A DNA stretch of 64,000 nt from Candidatus Poribacteria bacterium (GTDB lineage: Bacteria; Poribacteria; WGA-4E; WGA-3G), in NCBI GenBank assembly GCA_022826805.1, contig JAJDUH010000012.1, positions 1-64,000 of the forward strand, in the 5' to 3' direction. Made by a program: the position numbers and the translations under genes. Shown one piece after another: positions 56,786 to 64,000 of this stretch. Within the stretch, counting starts at the first letter, position 1. The number at the start of each line of letters is the position of its first letter. Below the pieces are notes generated by a model. It searched no databases. It was not told the origin of the DNA and saw only the letters and a program-made list of their open reading frames with translations.

Positions 56786-57526
56786 ATGTTGACCGACTCC
56801 CAAAAAAACCGACTTGATACGGAAGGTTTTCTGCTTCTGGAAAACCTGATACCGACCGATACAACTACGCAGCTTCGGGAACACGCTTTATCATTAGCCG
56901 CATCGGAACAACAAGCTGGTAAAAGCCATACATATCTTACTAATAACAGCGCGCAACGCGTCTGGAACCTCGTTGACAAAGGCGAGATCTTTGAAGAAGC
57001 CATTCAACAACCAAAGATGCTCGAGGCGATGGAGTATCTACTCGGTGCCGATTGCACACTAAGTTCCTTTACAGTGAACGTGCTTTATCCGGGTGCACCT
57101 GATGCAGGTCTCCACATCGATTACCCCTTATCTGCTCTACCGACACCGCGTCCAAGCTTCCCAATGGTTGCTAACAGCGTATGGTTTTTAGACGATTGGA
57201 CGCTTGAAAATGGAGCAACCAGTTGTGTCCCCGGGAGCCATCGGAGACTTAAGGCATTACCTGAATCGGGTGTCGAATACGCCGATGAGTTACAAATTTG
57301 CGGACCGCGAGGGTCGGTCTTGATTGTCAATGGGGCAATATGGCACGGTTCTTCAGAAAATAAAACGAATGCTCCGCGTGTTGGGTTACTGGGTTTCTTC
57401 TGTCGTTCTATTCTGAAACCTCAACAAGCGCACATGAATCTTGTATCAAATGATGTTATTTCACGCGCAACGCCAACATTAAAACGGTTACTCGGGTTCG
57501 ATTCCTTACCGAATATGAACGCTTAA
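56786..57526 (+). CDS. Phytanoyl-CoA dioxygenase (PhyH) family oxygenase, second
   Basis: A 246-residue Fe(II)/2-oxoglutarate oxygenase, diverged from the one at 41662. The iron site is GLHIDYPLSALP (H-x-D, near residue 111) and the distal His in VNGAIWHGSSENKT near 190; the Arg in NAPRVGLLGFFCR probably binds 2-oxoglutarate. The segment ENGATSCVPGSHRR between them matches the PhyH pattern. Substrate unknown. The 3' end lies in a direct repeat that recurs 82 bp downstream. It converges with the cytochrome gene of the heme operon. Confidence 0.85.
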   Translation: MLTDSQKNRLDTEGFLLLENLIPTDTTTQLREHALSLAASEQQAGKSHTYLTNNSAQRVWNLVDKGEIFEEAIQQPKMLEAMEYLLGADCTLSSFTVNVLYPGAPDAGLHIDYPLSALPTPRPSFPMVANSVWFLDDWTLENGATSCVPGSHRRLKALPESGVEYADELQICGPRGSVLIVNGAIWHGSSENKTNAPRVGLLGFFCRSILKPQQAHMNLVSNDVISRATPTLKRLLGFDSLPNMNA

Positions 57527-57632
57527 TCGGGACTGGGCAATTTCTACAGTGAAGAGTCGGGACTACAAGTCCCTCCTACAATCCTACAAGAGGAATATGA
57601 ATGCTTAATCGGGATTGGGAAATCCCTCCTAC
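57511..57632. repeat. Direct repeat with REP-like hairpins after the second dioxygenase
   Basis: GAATATGAACGCTTAATCGG (57511) and GAATATGAATGCTTAATCGG (57593) are 82 bp apart and continue as GACTGGGCAATT and GATTGGGAAATC. The first copy includes the dioxygenase stop codon. Between them GGGACTACAAGTCCC forms a hairpin, and the second copy forms GGGATTGGGAAATCCC. Both hairpins are followed by TCCTACA. Confidence 0.6.
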
Positions 57633-57648
57633 AAAAATTCCCTCTGTA

Positions 57649-58668
57649 TCAAGGCATAACATGAATCGCGTCTGCCATTAATATCCACGCAGACTCTGGT
57701 GTTTCAGGTGTCAATTGATACATCAATTGCGCTTTAATTGTGTCGCCGACTGTGGCGGGTGCAATATCAAAAAAGGAAGTTCTGTTTTTGTCTGGAGGAA
57801 GGCGATTCCTATTCTGGGCAGAAATTGAGATTTGCTGTTTCTGACGTTCCGTGCCATCTGGAGTGAGAAGGGCAACCTCAAGTATGATGGTGCGCAAAGC
57901 CCCACCTGGTAAGATGTGTCCGGTTTTATTTTGAATTTTCACACGCACCTTCCCAGATACATATTCAAGTTGAAGGCTGGCAGCACGCCTGAGTTGTGAG
58001 ACACTTCGGCTACCGCGCCAAGTGTGTTTTCTACCTTTGATACTTTCATAACTCGCTGTGCTCTGTAGTCGGTTCACAATTGGCATGTGACACGTCGCGC
58101 AACCTTGGTCTTTTTCCGCAAATGTACTACTGAGAAAACTGGAGACTTGATCGTGTTCTGGAACACTGGGCTGACCATGGCAGGTTTCACAGAGTGCTGT
58201 TGGGTCCCTGTAGATAGGATTGGTTACGTTGGCATGAAAATAAGTTTCCGCGCTCGCCGGGGGTCCATGCATAGCACCTTGCGCATCAAGATGACAGACG
58301 AGACATGAAACACCTACTTCCCGCTGTCTGTTTCTCAACTTCGGCATTTCTCCAACGTCTGTAATGAGAATCGGTTGAGGGGCATGGCACTGATCACATT
58401 TCGTTTTCCTGTCCGGGACTTGGCTTGCGGCATCTTGATAGATCTCGTCAACCCATGCCTTCGCGTGCATGGAATTTTCCCATTCTCTCCAGATCGCCGG
58501 ATGGCAGCTTTTACATTTTCCGCCCTGAAACCCTTGATACATCTCTAACACGCGATCTGTTTGATTTTCAGCCCGGAGCGCAAGACTACCGACTAACGCG
58601 ACCAAGACGCACCCAAGAAACCCAAAACTGACCGCTATTATGCCTCGACGCTTTATCGTGAAGTTCAT
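57649..58668 (-). CDS. Pentaheme c-type cytochrome
   Basis: A signal-anchor helix (IIAVSFGFLGCVLVALVGSL) precedes five CxxCH heme-binding motifs in 339 residues: CKSCH, CDQCH, CLVCH, CETCH and CATCH. The spacing and W-x-x-S-x-H-A context of the first (HPAIWREWENSMHAKAW) resemble cytochrome c554-type multiheme electron carriers. The last ~120 residues form a beta-rich domain without hemes. It probably sits in the periplasm. I use the ATG at 58668, with GAGGAG before it, so it follows hemG by 8 bp. It is the last gene of the heme operon. Confidence 0.88.
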   Translation of the reverse strand: MNFTIKRRGIIAVSFGFLGCVLVALVGSLALRAENQTDRVLEMYQGFQGGKCKSCHPAIWREWENSMHAKAWVDEIYQDAASQVPDRKTKCDQCHAPQPILITDVGEMPKLRNRQREVGVSCLVCHLDAQGAMHGPPASAETYFHANVTNPIYRDPTALCETCHGQPSVPEHDQVSSFLSSTFAEKDQGCATCHMPIVNRLQSTASYESIKGRKHTWRGSRSVSQLRRAASLQLEYVSGKVRVKIQNKTGHILPGGALRTIILEVALLTPDGTERQKQQISISAQNRNRLPPDKNRTSFFDIAPATVGDTIKAQLMYQLTPETPESAWILMADAIHVMP

Positions 58669-58676
58669 CGGTCTCC

Positions 58677-60092
58677 TCACAGCGCATCCAAGAGTGAAAG
58701 CGCTGCCATCTCCCCACTACGAATACAGTCTGGGATCCCTACGCCGTGGTAACCATTTCCTGCAATAGCAAATCCTTGCAATTCACCAGCAAGTCGTTCC
58801 ACACTGCCGACGACCTCTTGATGCCCTACCTGATACTGCGCCATTGCCTGCGGATGCTTACTAACGACAGCAAACAACGGATCACTTTTGATTCCAAGGA
58901 TCGGTGTCAGATCTGTTTGACATAATTCAATAAGTTCACTTTTAGACTTTTTAGACTTAGGCTCGCTGATGAAGACACGTAAAAGGACGTGTTCGGCTGG
59001 TGCCCGATCTTGAAATTTAACGCTGCTGAACGAACAACCGATGAGAGACAGGTTCTCGGTAGCAGGAACAACGAATCCCATACCGTCGAGTGGGTGTGCA
59101 ACATCGGTGCGGCGAAACGCTAAATTAACAGTGGCAGAAGAGGCATATGGAATCTCACTAATTTGGGTGGCAAGCGGCATGGAGACGTTCTGAACAAGCG
59201 CACCTACCTGTAGTGCGGGCAGAGCAATGCAGAGAAGTTCCGCATTGAGTATTTCTCCGTTAGCCAGTGAAACATTCCACTCACCACAAGGAGTATTCTG
59301 GATACGTTCAACGCTGGCACCTAATCTAATACAGTCAGATACAGTTTCCGTGAGCGTATCAACCAAGGTCTGCATTCCGGATTTGAATGAGAGAAAAAGG
59401 CTATAGCGAGGACCACTTGTACCCTGACTGGTTTGGGCTGCCTGCTTCTTTTGTGCTCGGAGCGCCTTGATAATGCTCCCGTGTGCGTTCTCCATTTCCA
59501 AGAATCTTGGAAAGGTCGCCTTTAGGCTTAAGTTTTCGGCATCCGAGGTATAGATGCCTCCTATCATAGGCTGCGCTATCCGCGTGAAAGCTTCGGTCCC
59601 AAGCCGTCGTCTGACGAAGTGTGCTACGGCTTCATCTGTATCTCTTCCGCGGCGTGGAATAAAGAGTTCCATCGCCATTCGCAGCTTACCCCGCCAACTA
59701 AAGAGTGGACTTTTTAGAAACGGCTTGAAGGCCCCCGGCGCCATCATGTAAAAGCCCTCAGGAACAGGGTGTAATTCTCCATTTCGGATGACAAAACTTC
59801 GACGAACTTTGGGATTGGTTCCGATGAATTGATTTGCGATACCGAGTTCTTCACAGAGCGCTTTCGCCGCCGGTTTTGTTGAGAGAAAAGCGTCAGGACC
59901 GTGCTCAAGAAGAAATCCATCGCGATGCTCGGTACGGATAACACCACCAACGCGTTCAGTCGCCTCAAGGAGTGTAATATCAAGCGGAATATTGCGCTGT
60001 GCTGTCTCGCGTCGCAAGCGATAGCACGCTGCTAACCCTGTGATGCCCCCTCCGACGACAATAGCACGTTTTTTACCCGGGTTTTCCGACAT
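58677..60092 (-). CDS. hemG: Protoporphyrinogen oxidase, HemY type
   Basis: Oxidises protoporphyrinogen IX (or coproporphyrinogen III in some lineages) with FAD. The N-terminal FAD-binding fold has AIVVGGGITGLAACYRL near residue 10, and the family-specific ERVGGVIRTEHRDGFLLEHG follows. GIYTSDAENLSLKATFPRF, near 200, is a HemY/PPOX hallmark, and FAIAGNGYHGVGIPDCIRSG at the C-terminus closes the FAD site. I use the ATG at 60092 (GAGG upstream); 471 residues is normal. It follows hemH by 71 bp. The FAD-type oxidase implies use of oxygen. Confidence 0.92.
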   Translation of the reverse strand: MSENPGKKRAIVVGGGITGLAACYRLRRETAQRNIPLDITLLEATERVGGVIRTEHRDGFLLEHGPDAFLSTKPAAKALCEELGIANQFIGTNPKVRRSFVIRNGELHPVPEGFYMMAPGAFKPFLKSPLFSWRGKLRMAMELFIPRRGRDTDEAVAHFVRRRLGTEAFTRIAQPMIGGIYTSDAENLSLKATFPRFLEMENAHGSIIKALRAQKKQAAQTSQGTSGPRYSLFLSFKSGMQTLVDTLTETVSDCIRLGASVERIQNTPCGEWNVSLANGEILNAELLCIALPALQVGALVQNVSMPLATQISEIPYASSATVNLAFRRTDVAHPLDGMGFVVPATENLSLIGCSFSSVKFQDRAPAEHVLLRVFISEPKSKKSKSELIELCQTDLTPILGIKSDPLFAVVSKHPQAMAQYQVGHQEVVGSVERLAGELQGFAIAGNGYHGVGIPDCIRSGEMAALSLLDAL

Positions 60093-60163
60093 AAGATTCC
60101 TCAATCCAGAGCTACTTCACTCGTGGTTTTCCATCTATATATTCTGCAAACGAGAGGTTGCCT

Positions 60164-61111
60164 CTACTCGTTTACAGATTTCTGATACACGAAGTCTGCT
60201 AACATGTTGATAAATTTAGGATGAGAACCGACAGTCCCTGCCCGAATGAAATCAACGCCGCACGCGGCAGCAGTTTCTGTTGCCTCTATGTCCAGATCGT
60301 AGAGAACTTCGACGTGGTCACAGAGGAAACCGATTGGCGAGGCGACAACTGTATCAACACCTTCCGCTTTTCGTGCTTTAATCCAGTGGTTGATATCAGG
60401 TTGTGTCCAAGGTATTGGGCTGTTTTCCACAGCACTCTGATACGCCAAGCCGAATCGGTTTTTTCCAATCTCTTGGGCGACTGCCTCACCGGTTTTTCCA
60501 AACTGTTGCGTGTAAGGAGAGGTATCCGCCGCTGGTTGCGGAATTGCGTGGGCTGTGAAAACAAGCTCAGCACGTTCTAACTTGTCACCACATGCGATTT
60601 TAATAATTTCAGAGATAGCACCGACATAGCCCATGTGTGTGTACCATGGGTCGAGATAATCGATCGTAGGTTTTTCACCATCAACTGCGTCTATCCCTTT
60701 TTTTACTGTTTGTTGATACCATTCCCAACTGACTTTGGATTGGTGTGGTGCCATGATGATACCGAGTATTTTGCGGTGTCCTTTTTGTGCCATTCGCGCG
60801 ATAACTTCTTTTAAATACGGTGTCCAATGTCTAAACCCGGCATAAACAGGAAGGGATAAGTCTCGTTTTTGTAGTGCGATCTCTAATGCTGCAGCTTGCT
60901 CGAAAGTCAATTTGTTGAATGGCGAAAACCCACCTAATTTTACGTAATGTGCAGAGATGTCTTTTACACGTTCTCTTTGAGATTCGGCCTCCCCAGCAAT
61001 TCCTTCAACAAAGCAGTAAGCTTCGCCCGGACAGGCATCTTTATTGTATTTTTGGCAGCATCCGGGTGTTGGTCCCCCAAATGCGACTAATAAAACGCTA
61101 TCATACTTCAT
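60164..61111 (-). CDS. hemH: Ferrochelatase with a cysteine-rich N-terminal insertion
   Basis: Inserts iron into the porphyrin in the last heme step (or into coproporphyrin). The catalytic His lies in LVFTAHAIPQ and the acidic pair in GFLCDHVEVLYDLDIEA; MAPHQSKVSWEWYQQTVKKG precedes them. AGGAGG lies before the ATG at 61111. After LLVAFGGPTPG the protein has CC, then C, then C (residues about 17-32: CCQKYNKDACPGEAYC) in place of the usual segment. This could bind a metal or an iron-sulfur cluster, and needs testing. The 315-residue length is normal. Confidence 0.88.
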   Translation of the reverse strand: MKYDSVLLVAFGGPTPGCCQKYNKDACPGEAYCFVEGIAGEAESQRERVKDISAHYVKLGGFSPFNKLTFEQAAALEIALQKRDLSLPVYAGFRHWTPYLKEVIARMAQKGHRKILGIIMAPHQSKVSWEWYQQTVKKGIDAVDGEKPTIDYLDPWYTHMGYVGAISEIIKIACGDKLERAELVFTAHAIPQPAADTSPYTQQFGKTGEAVAQEIGKNRFGLAYQSAVENSPIPWTQPDINHWIKARKAEGVDTVVASPIGFLCDHVEVLYDLDIEATETAAACGVDFIRAGTVGSHPKFINMLADFVYQKSVNE

Positions 61112-61124
61112 TTCAATCCACCTC

Positions 61125-62582
61125 CTATGCCATATTGGCGAGATGCGCTGGCATGAATCTGGCATCAGCGGCAATTGCGTTGGCAAAAGCTTCACGTGCC
61201 AGTGTTTCGTCTCCACCCGCGCGATGTGCGAGTCCTATGGAAAAGTACGCCTGTGCAAGTTGCGTTCCTTGGATCCCAGTGACCAAGGCTTTATAGATAG
61301 ACTCAAGTCCGGATTTTGTTTCATCGCCGTTGCGGTAAGCAGAAAGAATACGGTTGTAACCACGCAGGAGATGCGCCGGTGCATGATCGGGATTCAGTTC
61401 GAGGGCAATATCTAAAGCCTTTTCTACCTCAGCGAAGAAATCGCCTTTTTCGAGCACACTTGACACCGTTCGGGATGCTTGTGTAAGCATATCAGCATAG
61501 GCTGTCCACACGTCAGGTAGATTCGGATATTTTTGGGTTGCGGCTTTTAAAATAGCGATGGCTAAACCGAGGTCGTTGCCCTCCGCCACCTCTTCAGCAG
61601 TTTCGTAATAGGCATGGAATTCTTCAAGTTCACGTGTCTGTTGGTGCAGCTTTTCGGGGTCGGCAGTAGGAATAGCTGAGGGCTTAAAATGCTGCCAACC
61701 CGGTTCCGGGTCATCAATCAAACCACGGTATACCCTTAAGATTGCATAACGCGGGGTTCCCCAGACTTCAGCAATATCCCGAACCCAGTTGGGTAAGTTG
61801 GCTTCCATGTCAACCAATAAAGTTGGCAAGGACATGCCCTGTTCAAAGCGTTTGCGTACCTCCGTTAAGAAATAGGTTTCAATCTGGAGAAGCAGATCTA
61901 TTTCCGCGTCGTGTGCTAAGGGTCCGTGCCCGGGTAGTACGTGCCTCGGCTTATAAGTGCGGAGTTCCTGAATTGTGTTAATCCAATCGTGATTTGCCAT
62001 AAGTCCTTCATTCATGACAGGTTGCCCAAAAATCGGAAAACTCCCTGTCATGACAGTATCGCCAGAGACGATGCACCCCTCTGCGGGGATCCTGATGGCA
62101 GTTGCGTCGTCCGTTTCTGCTTTTCCTAAGTGAACGAGGTGCAGAGGTTGATTGCCTAAATCGAGTTCGGTTTCGTGTTCAAACGTCTCCTGTGGAAGAA
62201 ATGGGGCGTCCCCAAGGGCAAAACCGCGAGAACGCAGGAATGCCTCTTGCCGCGGTGATCTGTTCACCATAAAGTCTTTTGTCATTTCACGTGCGACCAC
62301 AGTTGCCCCTACTCCATGAAAAATAGTATTTCCATTCGTATGATCCCAGTGATAGTGTGTGTTAATTGCGTACAGCAGAGGTTTATCTGTGATGGTGCGA
62401 ATTGCGCTAAGGAGTCGCTGTGCCATCATCTGATTCACCTGTGTATCAATTACGGCGATCCCTTCATCTCCGATAATGATAGAGGAGTTGACAATATTAC
62501 GAAACAGATACACGCGTTCTGTTACTTTAACGAGTTGTCCATATTGTCGTGGGGCAAAGGGATTTTCCAAAATATTCCTCAT
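61125..62582 (-). CDS. Metallo-beta-lactamase-fold hydrolase with alkyl-sulfatase-like C-terminal half
   Basis: The 485-residue protein has an N-terminal MBL domain. INTHYHWDHTNGN near residue 76 is the H-x-H-x-D-H zinc motif, SGDTVMTG near 173 and LPGHGPLAH near 218 hold further ligands. The C-terminal half (about residues 290-485) is helical with TPR-like units (AEVEKALDIALELNPDHAP, LAREAFANAIAADARF), resembling the dimerisation/TPR region of SDS-type alkyl sulfatases (SdsA1/BDS1). The sulfatase zinc site is not proven; it could instead hydrolyse another ester or thioester. It sits between hemE and hemH with 8- and 13-bp gaps, so it is transcribed with them. Confidence 0.75.
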   Translation of the reverse strand: MRNILENPFAPRQYGQLVKVTERVYLFRNIVNSSIIIGDEGIAVIDTQVNQMMAQRLLSAIRTITDKPLLYAINTHYHWDHTNGNTIFHGVGATVVAREMTKDFMVNRSPRQEAFLRSRGFALGDAPFLPQETFEHETELDLGNQPLHLVHLGKAETDDATAIRIPAEGCIVSGDTVMTGSFPIFGQPVMNEGLMANHDWINTIQELRTYKPRHVLPGHGPLAHDAEIDLLLQIETYFLTEVRKRFEQGMSLPTLLVDMEANLPNWVRDIAEVWGTPRYAILRVYRGLIDDPEPGWQHFKPSAIPTADPEKLHQQTRELEEFHAYYETAEEVAEGNDLGLAIAILKAATQKYPNLPDVWTAYADMLTQASRTVSSVLEKGDFFAEVEKALDIALELNPDHAPAHLLRGYNRILSAYRNGDETKSGLESIYKALVTGIQGTQLAQAYFSIGLAHRAGGDETLAREAFANAIAADARFMPAHLANMA

Positions 62583-62590
62583 TAATTTTC

Positions 62591-63670
62591 CTACAGCGTT
62601 TTCGCGATATTTACGAAATGTTTAACATTTTCAAACGGCGTGTCCCTATGTAGCCCGTGGCTCAGATTCAAAATATGTCCAGTTTTCCCACCTTGTTTTA
62701 AACAGGTTTTGACAGATGCCGTGATGTCATCGAAGGTCCCGTCTCGGAGAATATCGTTATCAACGTTTCCCTGAAAAGCGACGGCACCATCTGTCAGGGC
62801 TCTGGCTTTGTCGAGCTCGACACACTTTCCAACGCTCAGCACATCTGCTCCACTCTGGTGCATTAAATCGAGATAGGAGCATTCTTTTGCGAAGAGTATC
62901 TGTGGTGTTTCTGAGTTTACTTCAGTGAAAATGCGTTTGTGATAAGGAACAGCGAAGTTTTCGTACATCTGCCGCGGTAAGACATCGGCGATTGACTCGA
63001 AGAGTTGTACCACTTGAGCCCCCTCGCTGATTTGGTAGTTTAAGTAGTGAATTGTCATATCTGTTAATTTATCCAGCAGGCAATGCAAGCGTTCAGGAGC
63101 TTCTTCCATCATTTGGAAAACCGGGGTTGCTTTCTCAGATACTCCAGCACCACGCTTGATGGGGCTTTCTCCTGCAATGAGAAAAAACGCCAGCGTTAAA
63201 GGCGCACCGGCAAAACCGATGAGCGGCAGTTCACCATTCAAGGTTTCACGCAGTTTGCGAATGACCTGTCCGGTAAATGCCAATTGTGTTGGCGGGTTAT
63301 CGAGTGGCTGCAGGGCATTTATTTGTGCCTGCGTCCGAATCGGCGAGTTTAAGATAGGTCCAGGAGCAAATCGGAAATATGCCCCCATCGGTGCGAGGGG
63401 TGTAAGAATGTCCTTATAGACGATAATAGCATCCACACCGATGCGTTTAGGCAGAAGCGAGATTTTGACTGCCCATTCAATATCAGTCTCCGACACCGGT
63501 GTGGGACAGGTTCGGAAAAGCCGTTCCAAAGGGAGGTTAAGCTCTTGCCGAATTTGCCGATAAAGAGGATCTGATCTGCCAGCCTGCCGCATCATCCACA
63601 CAGGCACGCGTTCGACCGGCAGGCATCTTGAAGCGCGAAGCAATAAGTCGTTTTTCAATACTTGTTTCAT
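62591..63670 (-). CDS. hemE: Uroporphyrinogen decarboxylase
   Basis: Removes four carboxyl groups from uroporphyrinogen III to give coproporphyrinogen III. The N-terminal signature WMMRQAGRSDPLYRQIRQE near residue 25 matches the family motif R-Q-A-G-R-x-x-P-x-Y-R, with S-D replacing the usual Y-L. Other hallmarks are FAGAPLTLAFFLIAGE, VVQLFESIADVL, FQGNVDN and LNLSHGLHRDTPFENV near the end with the conserved His. Length 359 residues, normal. It lies 19 bp downstream of the partial LamG gene. Confidence 0.92.
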   Translation of the reverse strand: MKQVLKNDLLLRASRCLPVERVPVWMMRQAGRSDPLYRQIRQELNLPLERLFRTCPTPVSETDIEWAVKISLLPKRIGVDAIIVYKDILTPLAPMGAYFRFAPGPILNSPIRTQAQINALQPLDNPPTQLAFTGQVIRKLRETLNGELPLIGFAGAPLTLAFFLIAGESPIKRGAGVSEKATPVFQMMEEAPERLHCLLDKLTDMTIHYLNYQISEGAQVVQLFESIADVLPRQMYENFAVPYHKRIFTEVNSETPQILFAKECSYLDLMHQSGADVLSVGKCVELDKARALTDGAVAFQGNVDNDILRDGTFDDITASVKTCLKQGGKTGHILNLSHGLHRDTPFENVKHFVNIAKTL

Positions 63671-63689
63671 CTTGGCAAGATTTACCTTT

Positions 63690-64000
63690 TCAACGCGTCT
63701 TCAAATCGCCCCATGTTACTGCCAATTTGTCTGTGGGTTCTACTGGAGCAACGCCAAGGACTTTGCCGACTCCATCTTCCATAATCGTTTCCAGGTCCGC
63801 CTCGCTCAAGGCGTCACTAAACATCGCCACATCGTCGACAATGCCTTTGAAATAGCCGCCATCACATCCATGACCGGCTGGGCAGAGTCCACTTCCGATG
63901 AGTAAACCCTTTTCGGGGGCACCGACCTTATTAGGTCCTTTTGATTTAAATGTAGCATCAATGTAGAGCTCATATTCGGTGCCGTTGTAGATACCGGCGA
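63690..64000 (-). CDS. LamG-domain protein with WGxLK C-terminal tail (copy 4), 5' end outside window
   Basis: This frame runs from the window edge to TGA at 63692-63690, giving the last 102 residues. They show LamG features: YNGTEYELYIDATFKSKG, GYFKGIVDDVAMFSDALSEA and DLETIMEDGVGKVLG. The C-terminus is PVEPTDKLAVTWGDLKTR, the fourth example of the tail in this window. It differs in the LamG body from copies 1-3, supporting conservation of the tail. It lies 19 bp before hemE and may be the first gene of that transcript. Confidence 0.8.
   Translation of the reverse strand, partial: AGIYNGTEYELYIDATFKSKGPNKVGAPEKGLLIGSGLCPAGHGCDGGYFKGIVDDVAMFSDALSEADLETIMEDGVGKVLGVAPVEPTDKLAVTWGDLKTR

Overview
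The window looks like a bacterial chromosome segment from a diderm, probably an uncultured marine or sponge-associated lineage such as Candidatus Poribacteria. This is inference, not proof. It rests on an LPS-type heptosyltransferase, a PorV-like outer-membrane protein, several lipoproteins, secreted LamG proteins, two sulfatases, two phytanoyl-CoA dioxygenases, a creatininase-family hydrolase and moderate G+C. I saw no rRNA, tRNA or CRISPR array.

Layout. 0-4.3 kb: the edge of a transposase gene, a small lipoprotein, a decayed restriction-modification locus (truncated DNA methyltransferase joined to a restriction-enzyme tail), an APH-type kinase and a creatininase homologue. 4.3-6.2 kb: an HpcH/HpaI aldolase and an unknown gene. 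6.3-12.9 kb: a pyrimidine operon (pyrR-pyrC-carA-carB) behind a PyrR-type attenuator. 13-21.3 kb: unknown genes, a sigma-54 activator with a degenerate receiver, nagB, a sugar isomerase, a TPR protein and two tandem LamG proteins. 21.4-28.5 kb: flavin reductase, RNase HIII, thiI, heptosyltransferase, dipeptidase, a glycerol-1-phosphate dehydrogenase-like enzyme and a beta-propeller protein. 28.6-32.6 kb: a MITE-like element, a PP2C phosphatase and the housekeeping cluster nadD-yacG-yqeK-rsfS with a SIS protein. 33-38.1 kb: two sulfatases, a lactonase and a CDP-alcohol phosphatidyltransferase. 38.1-48.1 kb: a transglutaminase/TPR lipoprotein, a MazG-like protein, a dioxygenase flanked by direct repeats, a third LamG protein, a MetE-like/TauE operon, a second CDP-alcohol phosphatidyltransferase and an AccA-like protein. 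48.2-56.7 kb: a surface operon with a 2,015-residue Ig-repeat protein ending in a sorting-like domain, a PorV-like protein and a LysM coiled-coil protein. 56.7-64 kb: a second dioxygenase, then a heme operon (hemE, metallo-hydrolase, hemH, hemG, pentaheme cytochrome) preceded by the tail of a fourth LamG protein.

How genes fit together. The pyr operon makes carbamoyl phosphate and dihydroorotate but has no pyrB here. The heme operon supplies three late heme-pathway enzymes next to a five-heme cytochrome that would use the product. The surface operon pairs a very large secreted protein with a likely outer-membrane partner. Sulfatases, nagB, the lactonase and the sugar isomerase suggest use of sulfated or amino-sugar glycans.

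Most unusual signals: (1) four LamG proteins end in the same short C-terminal tail, D/N-K-L/V-A/S-T/V-T-W-G-x-L-K plus a few basic residues, which looks like an undescribed sorting or anchoring tag; (2) a dispersed hairpin repeat, two copies of which flank one dioxygenase gene and one of which supplies its -35 box; (3) a 129-bp MITE-like element; (4) a fused restriction-modification remnant; (5) the surface operon with its long leader.
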